In this document: in pieces, positions 35,066-43,917 of the stretch | How the letters are laid out: every line of letters begins with the position of its first letter | Position numbering within the stretch: the first letter of the stretch is position 1 | Source: Firmicutes bacterium UBA5010 | GTDB lineage: Bacteria; Bacillota; Clostridia; Tissierellales; Sedimentibacteraceae | Direction: 5' to 3' | Assembly: GCA_002396645.1 (NCBI GenBank) | Contig: DGYI01000022.1 | Location: forward strand, 1,585-64,569 | DNA: 62,985 nt | Translations under genes and position numbers: made by a program | Notes under the pieces: generated by a model | Database searches by the model: none | What the model saw: the letters and a program-made list of their open reading frames with translations, nothing else | What the model was told of the DNA's origin: nothing

Positions 35066-36016
35066 ATGAATAAAAGAGTGTATGGAATATTAGGTATATC
35101 TTCAATTATGTCAAACTGGAATGCAGATTTTTCAGGATATCCAAAAACAACATCTAAGGGAGATGTGTTTGGAAGTGATAAGGCTTTGAAATACCCGATG
35201 AAAAAGATGTGGGATAATCAAGGTAAAAAAGTTCTATATATTAAATCTATGAAATTTTCTCCTGGAAAAAACGGAGAGGTGAATATAATTCCGAGATCTT
35301 TAAAAGAGAGATATGAATATATATTTGGTGTTGAAGACTTAAAAACATGCAAAGATAGTAAGGTTATACTTTCTAATTTATTTTCGGCAGTTGATGTTAA
35401 AAATTTTGGTGCCACATTTGCTGAAGAAGGCAATAATATATCTATAACCGGTGCTGTTCAGATTGGACAAGGTTTTAACTTATATTTGGACTCTATTGCT
35501 GATGAACAGCAAATATTGTCTCCGTTTAGAGATGCTACTGAAAAGCCAAATAAAAATGAACAAGACGAGGCTAAAAGTTCTACCTTAGGAACAAAAATAG
35601 TCAGTGATGAATCTCATTATTTCTATCCGTTTACAATTAATCCATTAGCATATAAGGAATTTGTTGAATTGGGGGTGACTAAAGGATATACGGATGAAGA
35701 TTATAATGAATTTAAAGAAGCTGCTTTGAGTTCTGCTACGGGCTTTGCCACAAATTCAAAAATCGGTTGCGATAATGAATTTGCACTGTTTGTTGAAACA
35801 GAAGTTAATACATATTTGCCTCTTTTGACAGAGTTTATAAAATTTGAAAAAAGAGATGACAAAAATATAATAGAATTAAATTGCGGTGAATTACTAAATT
35901 CATTTAGTGATAAAATTATATCTATCCAAATATATTATAACCCGCATACAACAAAAATAGAAACAGATATAAGAGGAGTAAAGAAGTATAATATATTTAC
36001 TAAACAAGAGGTGTAG
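35066..36016 (+). CDS. cas7: Cascade backbone Cas7 (Csh2-like, type I-B)
   Basis: Forms the helical filament along the crRNA guide. 316 residues: KRVYGILGISSIMSNWNADFSG at the N-terminus, a RAMP core with NLFSAVDVKNFGATFAEEGN and ITGAVQIGQG, and a thumb-like insert. AAGGAGG near the end of cas8b serves it. It flips every sixth guide base out of the helix, which matters for the guide-target match at 32176-32197. Confidence 0.92.
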   Translation: MNKRVYGILGISSIMSNWNADFSGYPKTTSKGDVFGSDKALKYPMKKMWDNQGKKVLYIKSMKFSPGKNGEVNIIPRSLKERYEYIFGVEDLKTCKDSKVILSNLFSAVDVKNFGATFAEEGNNISITGAVQIGQGFNLYLDSIADEQQILSPFRDATEKPNKNEQDEAKSSTLGTKIVSDESHYFYPFTINPLAYKEFVELGVTKGYTDEDYNEFKEAALSSATGFATNSKIGCDNEFALFVETEVNTYLPLLTEFIKFEKRDDKNIIELNCGELLNSFSDKIISIQIYYNPHTTKIETDIRGVKKYNIFTKQEV

Positions 36017-36019
36017 CTT

Positions 36020-36760
36020 ATGAATATTATAAAATTTACATTAGGAGGGAAGTTCGCTTTTTTTAAAAAACCTGATGTAAACTCATATTATTATTTTACA
36101 TACTGCAATATTCATAAAATAGCGTTATTAGGTATATTTGGAGCTATACTTGGATACAGCGGATATAATAAAATGAGTTTTGATAGGAAATATAACGGTA
36201 AAACACAAGATTTTCCTGAATTTTATGAGAAATTAAAACATTTGGAATTATCTGTTCTTCCTCATAATATAAATATATCTAAAAAGGTGCAGATATTTAA
36301 TAATTCAGTTGGATACGCTTCAAAGGAATTGGGCGGAAATTTGATTATTAAAGAGCAATGGCTTGAAAATCCTTGCTGGGATATCTATCTTGCTTTAAAA
36401 TGCGAAGAATCAGAAAAGATATGTACTGCATTGCAAAAAAATGAGTATGTATATTTACCTTACCTAGGTAAAAATGATCACTTAGCAAATATTATAAATG
36501 TGCGTCTGATAACTGATGCAAAAAAACTTGATGATGCAGTAAAGATAGATAGCTTATTCAAAAAAAGCAGTGCGGAATTTTCAAATCGAATTCCTAAGGA
36601 TATAAAAGTATATAAGCATGAAGAGTTTTTGCCATATTCATTTGAAATTACAACAAACAAATATGAATTTGAAAACTTTATATACAGCAATGCTTTATTA
36701 GAAATAAATGCCGATACTATTGTATATAAAGTAGAAGATAAAAATATTGTATTTTTTTAG
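36020..36760 (+). CDS. cas5: Cas5b
   Basis: Caps the crRNA 5' handle in the effector. 246 residues beginning MNIIKFTLGGKFAFFKKPDV, with the conserved NIHKIALLGIFGAILGYSGYNKM. Starts 3 bases after cas7. Confidence 0.9.
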   Translation: MNIIKFTLGGKFAFFKKPDVNSYYYFTYCNIHKIALLGIFGAILGYSGYNKMSFDRKYNGKTQDFPEFYEKLKHLELSVLPHNINISKKVQIFNNSVGYASKELGGNLIIKEQWLENPCWDIYLALKCEESEKICTALQKNEYVYLPYLGKNDHLANIINVRLITDAKKLDDAVKIDSLFKKSSAEFSNRIPKDIKVYKHEEFLPYSFEITTNKYEFENFIYSNALLEINADTIVYKVEDKNIVFF

Positions 36761-36805
36761 GGGGAAATTCTCCCCCTTTTATTCTACTGATAAACGGAGG
36801 AAAGT

Positions 36806-39367
36806 ATGTATTTCGAAGGGGTTAAAACTGTTAATATCGATGAAATTATAAATAGTGCTTATAAAATATATGCGCATATAAATGATGATGAAAATGAATA
36901 TCTACAAGAACATACTAAGCTATGTCTGAAATATTTTTTAAAGATTATTAACGAAAAGGGGCTAGATAAAGCTTTTGAAAAAATAGAAAAAATTCTTTGT
37001 GACAATATGTCACCGGATCAAGCGAAGTTATTTAGAGAAATGATTATTAATACAATAGCTTTTCATGATATCGGAAAAATTAACGCATATTATCAGAAAG
37101 ACAGACTTAATAACAATTTGAATATTAAAGGAATCGAAAGAACTAAATATACAGATCATTCCTTACTATCATCAATTATTTATATAGATGAATACTATAG
37201 AAAAATTGTTGATTTTGACGAAGATTCAAAGGCGAAATTGTTTAATTTTATGATTTTGAACGCTTATGCTATATCAAGACATCACGGAAATTTGAAAACT
37301 ATAGATGATTTCAGAGAACAGTTTGATTTATATAGCAACTCTAATAATGGCTATAAACTTCTTAATAGCAATAAAATTCTATATTCAAACACCTTAGATA
37401 GAGAACTTATAATTACATGTGAATGTATAGATGAAATTTTTGACTATATTGATGATTATAAAAATAGTATGAATAAAGACTTAAGTATATGTTGCTATAT
37501 ATATGAGAGGCTTATATTGTCTTTGCTATATTCCAGCGACTATTATGCAACTTCCGAATTTATGAGTAAATTTGAGATAAGAGATATTGGAATTATTAAT
37601 GAAATAGATGAATTTTATGACCTATATAAAGATACTGAAAAATATAAATCTATAAGGCAGTATGAAAAAAGCGATTATATGAAAGATAAAGATTTATTGA
37701 CGGTTGATAATATAAATATATTAAGAAATGAACTTTTTTTAGATGCAGAGAAATCTCTTTTAGAAAATATTGATAAAGATATTTTTTATCTTGAAGCACC
37801 AACGGGAAGTGGAAAAAGTAATGTTGCATTTAATTTAAGTTTTAAACTTTTAGAAAGAGATTCAACAAAAAACAAAATATTTTATGTTTATCCGTTCAAC
37901 AATCTTATAGAACAAAATATAAAAAGCCTGTCAGAAATATTTGATAGCAATAAGGAAATATTTAATAAAATAGCTGTCATAAATTCTATTAAACCTGTTA
38001 AGCTGGATGAGAAAATGTTTGAGGATGAAGAAAATATAAGTCTTGAGTATTATAAAAAAGCATTATTAAACAGACAGTTTTTAAATTATCCTGTTGTATT
38101 AACAACACATGTAACTTTGTTTAATTATTTATTCGGAATTTCAAAAGAAAATATATTTCCTTTTTTTCAGCTTGCTAACAGTGTGATAGTATTGGATGAA
38201 ATACAAAGTTATAGAAATAAGATTTGGGGAGAAATTATAACTTTTTTAAGTTCTTACGCAAAAATATTGAATATAAAAATAATTATTATGTCTGCAACGC
38301 TTCCGGATTTAAACTTATTAAGTTTGGTAGATAGTAATACAGTAAAGCTTGTAAAAGAAAGAAATAAATATTTCAATAATCCTAAGTTTAGAGATAGAGT
38401 GAGCTTAAGCTATGAGTTACTGGATTCAGACAATATAAAGCGTGAACTATATGCGCACGTAAAAAATAAAAGCTCGGAAAAGAAGAAAATTTTAATTGAA
38501 TTTATCTCTAAAGATACAGCATATGAATTTTTTGAATTATTGAAAAATGACGAAGAAATATTATCTGAAAAAGAACTCATGACCGGTGATGATAATATAG
38601 CTGAAAGAGAACGCATATTGAGGAAAATTTCTGAGAATAAATACGAGAATGGGATTATTCTGGTTGCAACCCAAGTAATTGAAGCAGGAATAGACATTGA
38701 TATGGATTTGGGATATAAAGATATCTCACTTTTTGACAGTGAGGAACAGTTTTTGGGAAGAATTAACCGTTCGTGCAAAAATAAAGGGAAAGCATATTTC
38801 TTTAACCTGATTAATGCTAATATTATATATCGTGAAGATGTACGAACAAATGAGGATATAACACTTGCAGATAAAAATATCAGAAAAATGCTTCAAGATA
38901 AAAATACATATGATTATTACAAAATTGTGATGGATAGATTAAAAGCCCATACCGGAAAGTTAAATAAGAATAATATCGAGAATTTTTTTGATGCAGAAGT
39001 TAAAAACTTAGAATTTATAGAAATCGATACTCATATGAAACTTATAAATGATGATAAAAATAAAATTACTTTATATTTAAGCAGTTTGCTGGAGATAAAC
39101 AGTGAGAGCTTAGATGGAAATGTAATTTGGGACGATTATAGAAGGCTTTTAGAAGATATGGATATGGATTATGCAAAAAAAAGAGTTAAATTCTCTCAAA
39201 TTAGAAGCAAGATGAATTATTTTATTTATGAAATTAAATGGAGAGCAGACTTTATCTATAATGATAGAATAGGTGATATATATTATATCGAAGACGGAGA
39301 TAAGTATTTTACAAATGGCAAGCTTAATAGAGAAAAATTTAAAAGCGGAATAGGGGATTTTATATAA
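36806..39367 (+). CDS. cas3: CRISPR helicase-nuclease Cas3 (HD + DEAD-like)
   Basis: Recruited by target-bound Cascade; nicks and degrades the DNA. 853 residues. N-terminal HD nuclease: His36, His87-Asp88 (FHDIGKIN), His118 and SRHHG. Helicase: Walker A EAPTGSGKS (about 330-338), DEIQ box at about 464, MSATLP, and the second lobe with VATQVIEAGIDIDMD and LGRINR. All key residues are present, so the system should be able to cleave. AACGGAGG precedes the ATG; a 45-bp gap after cas5 shows a short GGGGGAAATTCTCCCCC dyad. Confidence 0.95.
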   Translation: MYFEGVKTVNIDEIINSAYKIYAHINDDENEYLQEHTKLCLKYFLKIINEKGLDKAFEKIEKILCDNMSPDQAKLFREMIINTIAFHDIGKINAYYQKDRLNNNLNIKGIERTKYTDHSLLSSIIYIDEYYRKIVDFDEDSKAKLFNFMILNAYAISRHHGNLKTIDDFREQFDLYSNSNNGYKLLNSNKILYSNTLDRELIITCECIDEIFDYIDDYKNSMNKDLSICCYIYERLILSLLYSSDYYATSEFMSKFEIRDIGIINEIDEFYDLYKDTEKYKSIRQYEKSDYMKDKDLLTVDNINILRNELFLDAEKSLLENIDKDIFYLEAPTGSGKSNVAFNLSFKLLERDSTKNKIFYVYPFNNLIEQNIKSLSEIFDSNKEIFNKIAVINSIKPVKLDEKMFEDEENISLEYYKKALLNRQFLNYPVVLTTHVTLFNYLFGISKENIFPFFQLANSVIVLDEIQSYRNKIWGEIITFLSSYAKILNIKIIIMSATLPDLNLLSLVDSNTVKLVKERNKYFNNPKFRDRVSLSYELLDSDNIKRELYAHVKNKSSEKKKILIEFISKDTAYEFFELLKNDEEILSEKELMTGDDNIAERERILRKISENKYENGIILVATQVIEAGIDIDMDLGYKDISLFDSEEQFLGRINRSCKNKGKAYFFNLINANIIYREDVRTNEDITLADKNIRKMLQDKNTYDYYKIVMDRLKAHTGKLNKNNIENFFDAEVKNLEFIEIDTHMKLINDDKNKITLYLSSLLEINSESLDGNVIWDDYRRLLEDMDMDYAKKRVKFSQIRSKMNYFIYEIKWRADFIYNDRIGDIYYIEDGDKYFTNGKLNREKFKSGIGDFI

Positions 39368-39861
39368 TGAATATAAACGGAACAATTATAAATTACTACT
39401 TTCATTGCAAAAGACAGTGTTATCTTCACGGCAACAGGATAAATCTTGAAGATAACAGCGAGGATGTAAAAATAGGAAAAGCTATACATGAAGAAAAAGC
39501 AGATAAAAAGGATAATAGTGAGTTAGCGATTGACAATATTAAAATTGATAAGTTGACTGATGAATATTTGGTAGAAATAAAAAAATCAGACGCAGATGTT
39601 GAGGCGTCAAAATGGCAGTTAATATATTATTTAACGGTACTCAAGAAAAAGGGTATTGAAAGAAAAGGCAAGCTTGAATTTATTGAAAAAAATAAGACTA
39701 AAAATAAGATTTTATATGTTGAGCTTGATGAAGAGTTGGAAAAACAAATACAGGGTTATATCAGCGACATAAATGATTTGTTAAGCAGCGACACTATACC
39801 TGATGTAATAAATAAGCCAAAATGTAAAAAATGTGCTTATTATGAGTATTGTTATATATAG
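39367..39861 (+). CDS. cas4: CRISPR adaptation nuclease Cas4
   Basis: A RecB-like exonuclease with an iron-sulfur cluster that trims pre-spacers and selects the PAM. 164 residues: Cys14/Cys18 and the C-terminal Cys153, Cys156, Cys162 for the cluster; His40, VEIKKS (about 70-75) and QLIYYL (QxxxY motif) for the nuclease. Its ATG overlaps the cas3 stop by one base. Confidence 0.92.
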   Translation: MNINGTIINYYFHCKRQCYLHGNRINLEDNSEDVKIGKAIHEEKADKKDNSELAIDNIKIDKLTDEYLVEIKKSDADVEASKWQLIYYLTVLKKKGIERKGKLEFIEKNKTKNKILYVELDEELEKQIQGYISDINDLLSSDTIPDVINKPKCKKCAYYEYCYI

Positions 39862-39872
39862 GAGGAGATATT

Positions 39873-40871
39873 ATGGGAAGCACAAGATACATTACATCAA
39901 TTGGAGAACTGACAAGAAAAGATAATTCTCTTTGCTTTAGAAAGGATGGCAAAAATGTCTATATACCTGTTGAAAATACTAAAGAAATATATTGCTTTAA
40001 TGAAGTCGGAATAAACACTAAATTACTTGATTTTCTATCATCTAACAATATAATAGTACATTTTTTCAACTATTATGAAGGTTATAGCGGAAGCTATTAT
40101 CCCAGAAATCAATATAACAGCGGCAAACTTTTAGTTAAACAGGTACAAGCCTATACTGAAAGAAGATTAGAGATTGCAAAGCCTATAGTTTTAGGAATAG
40201 GAGAGAATATATTGGAAGTACTTTATCATTATTACAAGCATGACAAAAAAGAGGTAAAACAAACTATTGATTGGATTAGAAATGATTTTGCTAAAGCAGT
40301 AAATATTTCTGGGGATATAAAACAACTAATGGCTGCAGAGGGTGAACTTTGGCAAAGGTTTTACAACGATTTTAAATATATATTGCCTGAAGATTTTATT
40401 ATGAATAAAAGAGTAAAGAGACCTCCGGATAATCCTATAAATGCACTAATATCTTTTGGAAACACATTACTTTACACTAAAACAATATCAATTATATATC
40501 ATACACATTTAGATCAGCGAATCAGTTTTTTACACGAACCTTCAGAAGGAAGATTTTCATTAAGCTTAGATTTAAGTGAAGTTTTTAAACCTGCTATTGT
40601 CTATAAAACTATTTTTGATTTGGTAAATAATAAAAAATTGCAAGTTAGCAAACATTTTGATAAAAAAGTAAACTATTGTCTTTTAAATGAAGAAGGAAGA
40701 AATATTTTTATATCTGCCTTTGAAAATCGAATGGAATCTATACTTGTACATCCAAAATTAAAAAGGAAAATTACATATCGAACAGCAGTTAAGCTGGATT
40801 GCTATAAATTGATTAAATTCATATTAGAAGGTAAGGCATTTATTCCATTTAGTTTAAAAGAGGGTATGTAG
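39873..40871 (+). CDS. cas1: CRISPR integrase Cas1
   Basis: With Cas2, inserts new spacers at the leader end of the array. 332 residues starting MGSTRYITSIG; metal-binding residues lie in MAAEGELWQRFY (Glu), HEPSEGRFSLSLDL (His) and further acidic residues. ATG 39873 was chosen because GGAGG (39861-39865) precedes it; an in-frame ATG at 39849 lies inside cas4 with no site. cas2 starts 1 base after its stop. Confidence 0.96.
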   Translation: MGSTRYITSIGELTRKDNSLCFRKDGKNVYIPVENTKEIYCFNEVGINTKLLDFLSSNNIIVHFFNYYEGYSGSYYPRNQYNSGKLLVKQVQAYTERRLEIAKPIVLGIGENILEVLYHYYKHDKKEVKQTIDWIRNDFAKAVNISGDIKQLMAAEGELWQRFYNDFKYILPEDFIMNKRVKRPPDNPINALISFGNTLLYTKTISIIYHTHLDQRISFLHEPSEGRFSLSLDLSEVFKPAIVYKTIFDLVNNKKLQVSKHFDKKVNYCLLNEEGRNIFISAFENRMESILVHPKLKRKITYRTAVKLDCYKLIKFILEGKAFIPFSLKEGM

Positions 40872-40872
40872 T

Positions 40873-41163
40873 ATGACTAAAAAATTTAACTATAACTATG
40901 CGTTTTTATTTTATGATGTAAATGAAAAAAGAGTTCAAAGAGTATTCAAATTATGTAAAAAATATCTATCTCATTATCAAAAATCAGTGTTTAGAGGAGA
41001 GATAACTCCGTCTAAGCTGATTAGTTTAAGAAAAGATTTGAAAAATATAATTGATGAAAATGAAGATTTTATATGTATAATAAAATTGATGAATGATAAA
41101 GTCTTTGAAGAAGAAATAATTGGTACACAGTTAAGCAACACAGGCGAAGACTTAATAATCTAA
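40873..41163 (+). CDS. cas2: CRISPR adaptation protein Cas2
   Basis: Structural dimer at the centre of the Cas1-Cas2 integrase. 96 residues, ferredoxin-like fold: NYNYAFLFYDVNEKRVQRVFKLCKKYL and FRGEITPSKLISLRKDL. Last cas gene; the array leader begins right after its stop. Confidence 0.95.
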   Translation: MTKKFNYNYAFLFYDVNEKRVQRVFKLCKKYLSHYQKSVFRGEITPSKLISLRKDLKNIIDENEDFICIIKLMNDKVFEEEIIGTQLSNTGEDLII

Positions 41164-41336
41164 TTTACCAAGTGAAATTTTTAATAATTACAATATATGT
41201 TAGTAATTTCAATATATTAAATGATTAAATATTACATCTTGACAGAAACTAAATTCACTTGGTAAAATATTAAGATATCAGGTAAAATCAATATGTAGAG
41301 TTAATAGCAATTTTAATAAGTGTTGATTTTACTAAG
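41163..41336 (+). promoter_or_regulatory. CRISPR leader with an inverted repeat over the promoter
   Basis: AT-rich leader between cas2 and repeat 1. TTGACA (41239-41244) and TAAAAT (41263-41268), 18 bp apart, form the likely array promoter. TTTACCAAGTGAA (41164-41176) reappears as its exact reverse complement at 41254-41266, 77 bp away. The second arm covers the -10 region and part of the spacer, and the first arm touches the cas2 stop. Confidence 0.7.
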
Positions 41337-41825
41337 GATAAACTTTAACATGAGATGTTTTTAAATTAAAGACCCCGTTCGCATTCTTCAAGCGTGGATA
41401 GCAGATAAACTTTAACATGAGATGTTTTTAAATGAAGAGAGAAAATAGACTATAGGCAAATGGCTGAGATAAACTTTAACATGAGATGTTTTTAAATAAA
41501 CATCACAAATTTTCTGATATTCTTCCTCTGACGATAAACTTTAACATGAGATGTTTTTAAATCGTCACCGATTTTTATGTTATCGCCGACCTTAACGCGA
41601 TAAACTTTAACATGAGATGTTTTTAAATGCTTCACACACAGGGCATTCGTATGGTCCTGTATGGGATAAACTTTAACATGAGATGTTTTTAAATTTTTCT
41701 TTGTCTTTATAATCTCTTTCTAATGCTTGTGATAAACTTTAACATGAGATGTTTTTAAATCCTGCAGCTAATAATAAACTTGCATGAGTATGCCTGATAA
41801 ACTTTAACACGAAATATTACTTACT
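41337..41825 (+). CRISPR. CRISPR array, 8 repeats and 7 spacers
   Basis: A 30-nt repeat (GATAAACTTTAACATGAG then ATGTTTTTAAAT) occurs seven times without change, at 41337, 41404, 41468, 41533, 41599, 41665 and 41731. An eighth copy at 41796-41825 keeps only its first 14 bases. Spacers are 37, 34, 35, 36, 36, 36 and 35 nt. Identical repeats at the cas side and the decayed last copy set the direction: leader at the left, transcription rightward. The repeat end TTTTAAAT gives the crRNA handle. Spacer 7 read on the minus strand encodes RHTHASLLLAA, the box II motif of tyrosine recombinases. Confidence 0.98.
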
Positions 41826-41856
41826 GCTTTTGCTTTTAATCAAAACAATTTAATCA

Positions 41857-41885
41857 TTGACAACAATCAAATTATGTGGTAATTT
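41857..41885 (+). promoter_or_regulatory. Promoter of aspS
   Basis: TTGACA at 41857-41862 and TAATTT at 41880-41885 with a 17-bp spacer, immediately after the array end. Confidence 0.6.
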
Positions 41886-41889
41886 AAGA

Positions 41890-42089
41890 TAAATAAATAT
41901 TGCTTGAGGAAGAGTAGTTGAAAGAATACTTATTTAGCGATTCAGGGATGGTGGAAGCCTGTTTATGTATTTCAATGAAGACACCTCTTATAAGATGCAA
42001 GCTAATTAAGAGGGATTATTATAATCCAATTAGGGTGGCAACGCGGGTTTTACTCGTCCCTACAGTGATGTAGGAGACGGGTTTTTTTA
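41890..42089 (+). promoter_or_regulatory. T-box riboswitch (Asp) before aspS
   Basis: T-box core CAATTAGGGTGGCAACGCGG at 42027-42046; its TGGC bulge fits a tRNA ending GCCA, as tRNA-Asp does. The specifier is probably GAC at 41980-41982 in the typical GAA-GAC-ACC setting on the 3' side of stem I. A terminator (CTCGTCCCTACA with TGTAGGAGACGGG, then seven Ts) ends at about 42088. Confidence 0.88.
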
Positions 42090-42124
42090 ATTTTATTTGG
42101 AAAATAGAAATGGAGGAAATTAGT

Positions 42125-43903
42125 ATGGAAACAATGGGCAACTTAAGAAGAACTAATATGTGTAATGATTTGCGCATGAATGATATAGGCAAAGAAGTTA
42201 CACTTATGGGATGGGTGCAAAAGAGAAGGAACTTAGGAGGACTTATTTTTGTTGATTTAAGAGATATAACAGGATTAGTTCAAATAGTTTTTGATACAGA
42301 TGTAAACAAAGGAGCCTTTGAAAAGGCAGAATCTTTGAGAGGCGAGTATGTTATAGCTGTCAGAGGAGAAGTTAAAGAGAGACAATCAAAAAATCCTGAT
42401 ATGGAAACAGGAGATATAGAGGTTTATGCTCAAGAGTTAAGAATACTTGATACTGCGGAAACTCCGCCGATTTACATCAAAGACAATGACGATGTTCAGG
42501 AGCAAATGAGACTTAAATATAGATTTCTTGATTTAAGAAAGCCATCTATGCAAAAAAAGCTTTTAACAAGAGCTAAGATGAATAATGTTATCAGAAATTT
42601 TATGTATGAGAATGACTTTAATGAAATTGAAACACCGTTTTTAACAAAGCCAACTCCGGAAGGTGCTAGAGATTATCTTGTACCAAGCAGAGTAAATGAA
42701 GGCAAATTCTATGCTTTACCTCAGTCACCGCAGTTGTTTAAACAGCTTTTGATGGTTTCAGGATTCAATAGATATTACCAGATAGTAAGATGTTTCAGAG
42801 ATGAGGATTTAAGAGCTAACAGACAGCCTGAGTTTACACAGTTAGACTGTGAAATGTCATTTGTGGATGTTGAGGATGTTATAGCTATAAATGAAAAGCT
42901 GATAGCTAAATTATTTAAAGAGATAAAGGGTATTGATATAGAGCTTCCTATTAAGCGTATGTCATATCAAACTGCTATGGACAAATACGGTTCTGATAAG
43001 CCGGATCTTCGTTTTGGATATGAAATCAATGATATATCTGATATATTTGTTAATTCAACATTTAATGCCTTTAAGTCTACCGTTGAAGACGGAGGAAAGG
43101 TGAAATGTATTAAGATTGATGGCTCTGCAGATGATTTTTCTAAAAAGGGACTTTCTAATCTGGAAAAATTCGTTAAAACCTGTGGAGCTAAAGCCCTTGC
43201 TTGGTTTAAGCTTGAAAATGGTGTAATAGAATCACCTATAGCTAAATTTTTATCAGAATCTGAATTAGAAGCATTAAAAGAAAAGATGAATCTTCAAGAA
43301 AAAGATATTATATTTGTAGTAGCGGACAAAAATAGTGTTGTAAGTACTGTTTTAGGCGCATTAAGAACTGAAATAGCACATAGTAAAAATCTGATTTTAA
43401 ATGATGTATATGAATTGGTTTGGATAACAGAGTTTCCGTTATTTGAGTATGATGAAGAAGAAAACAGATATGTTGCAAAACATCACCCATTTACAGCTCC
43501 TATAGATGAAGATTTGGATAAGCTGGAAACTAGCCCTGAAACTTGTAGAGCTAAAGCTTATGATATAGTAATAAATGGTGATGAGATAGGTGGAGGAAGC
43601 ATAAGAATCAATAATAGTGAGCTTCAAAACAAGATGTTCAGAGCGTTGGGACTAAGTGAGGAAGAAGCAAACGAAAAATTCGGATTCTTATTAGAGGCAT
43701 TTAAATATGGAGTTCCGCCTCATGGAGGAATTGCATATGGATTGGATAGATTTACTATGGTTATGACAGAAACAGATAACATAAGAGACGTTATAGCTTT
43801 CCCTAAAACTCAAAGTGCATCATGCTTAATGACAAATGCTCCTTGTGAGGCAACTGATAAGCAGCTTGCAGAGCTTTCTATAAAAGTAAATATTCAAGAG
43901 TAA
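42125..43903 (+). CDS. aspS: Aspartate--tRNA ligase
   Basis: Charges tRNA-Asp. 592 residues: N-terminal OB fold (GWVQKRRNLGGLIFVDLRD), class II core with TKPTPEGARDYLVPSR, RCFRDEDLRANRQPEFTQLD and GGIAYGLDRF, and the bacterial GAD insertion (about 290-420). ATG 42125 has GGAGG upstream; the ATG at 42110 overlaps it. Controlled by the T-box leader. Confidence 0.96.
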   Translation: METMGNLRRTNMCNDLRMNDIGKEVTLMGWVQKRRNLGGLIFVDLRDITGLVQIVFDTDVNKGAFEKAESLRGEYVIAVRGEVKERQSKNPDMETGDIEVYAQELRILDTAETPPIYIKDNDDVQEQMRLKYRFLDLRKPSMQKKLLTRAKMNNVIRNFMYENDFNEIETPFLTKPTPEGARDYLVPSRVNEGKFYALPQSPQLFKQLLMVSGFNRYYQIVRCFRDEDLRANRQPEFTQLDCEMSFVDVEDVIAINEKLIAKLFKEIKGIDIELPIKRMSYQTAMDKYGSDKPDLRFGYEINDISDIFVNSTFNAFKSTVEDGGKVKCIKIDGSADDFSKKGLSNLEKFVKTCGAKALAWFKLENGVIESPIAKFLSESELEALKEKMNLQEKDIIFVVADKNSVVSTVLGALRTEIAHSKNLILNDVYELVWITEFPLFEYDEEENRYVAKHHPFTAPIDEDLDKLETSPETCRAKAYDIVINGDEIGGGSIRINNSELQNKMFRALGLSEEEANEKFGFLLEAFKYGVPPHGGIAYGLDRFTMVMTETDNIRDVIAFPKTQSASCLMTNAPCEATDKQLAELSIKVNIQE

Positions 43904-43917
43904 AGGAGCAAAATGTT

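Noticed and set aside
41163..41267. Insertion sequence or MITE in the CRISPR leader, from its 13-bp inverted repeats
   Set aside because: No transposase, no target duplication, and the interior holds the array promoter; kept as a possible regulatory element only.
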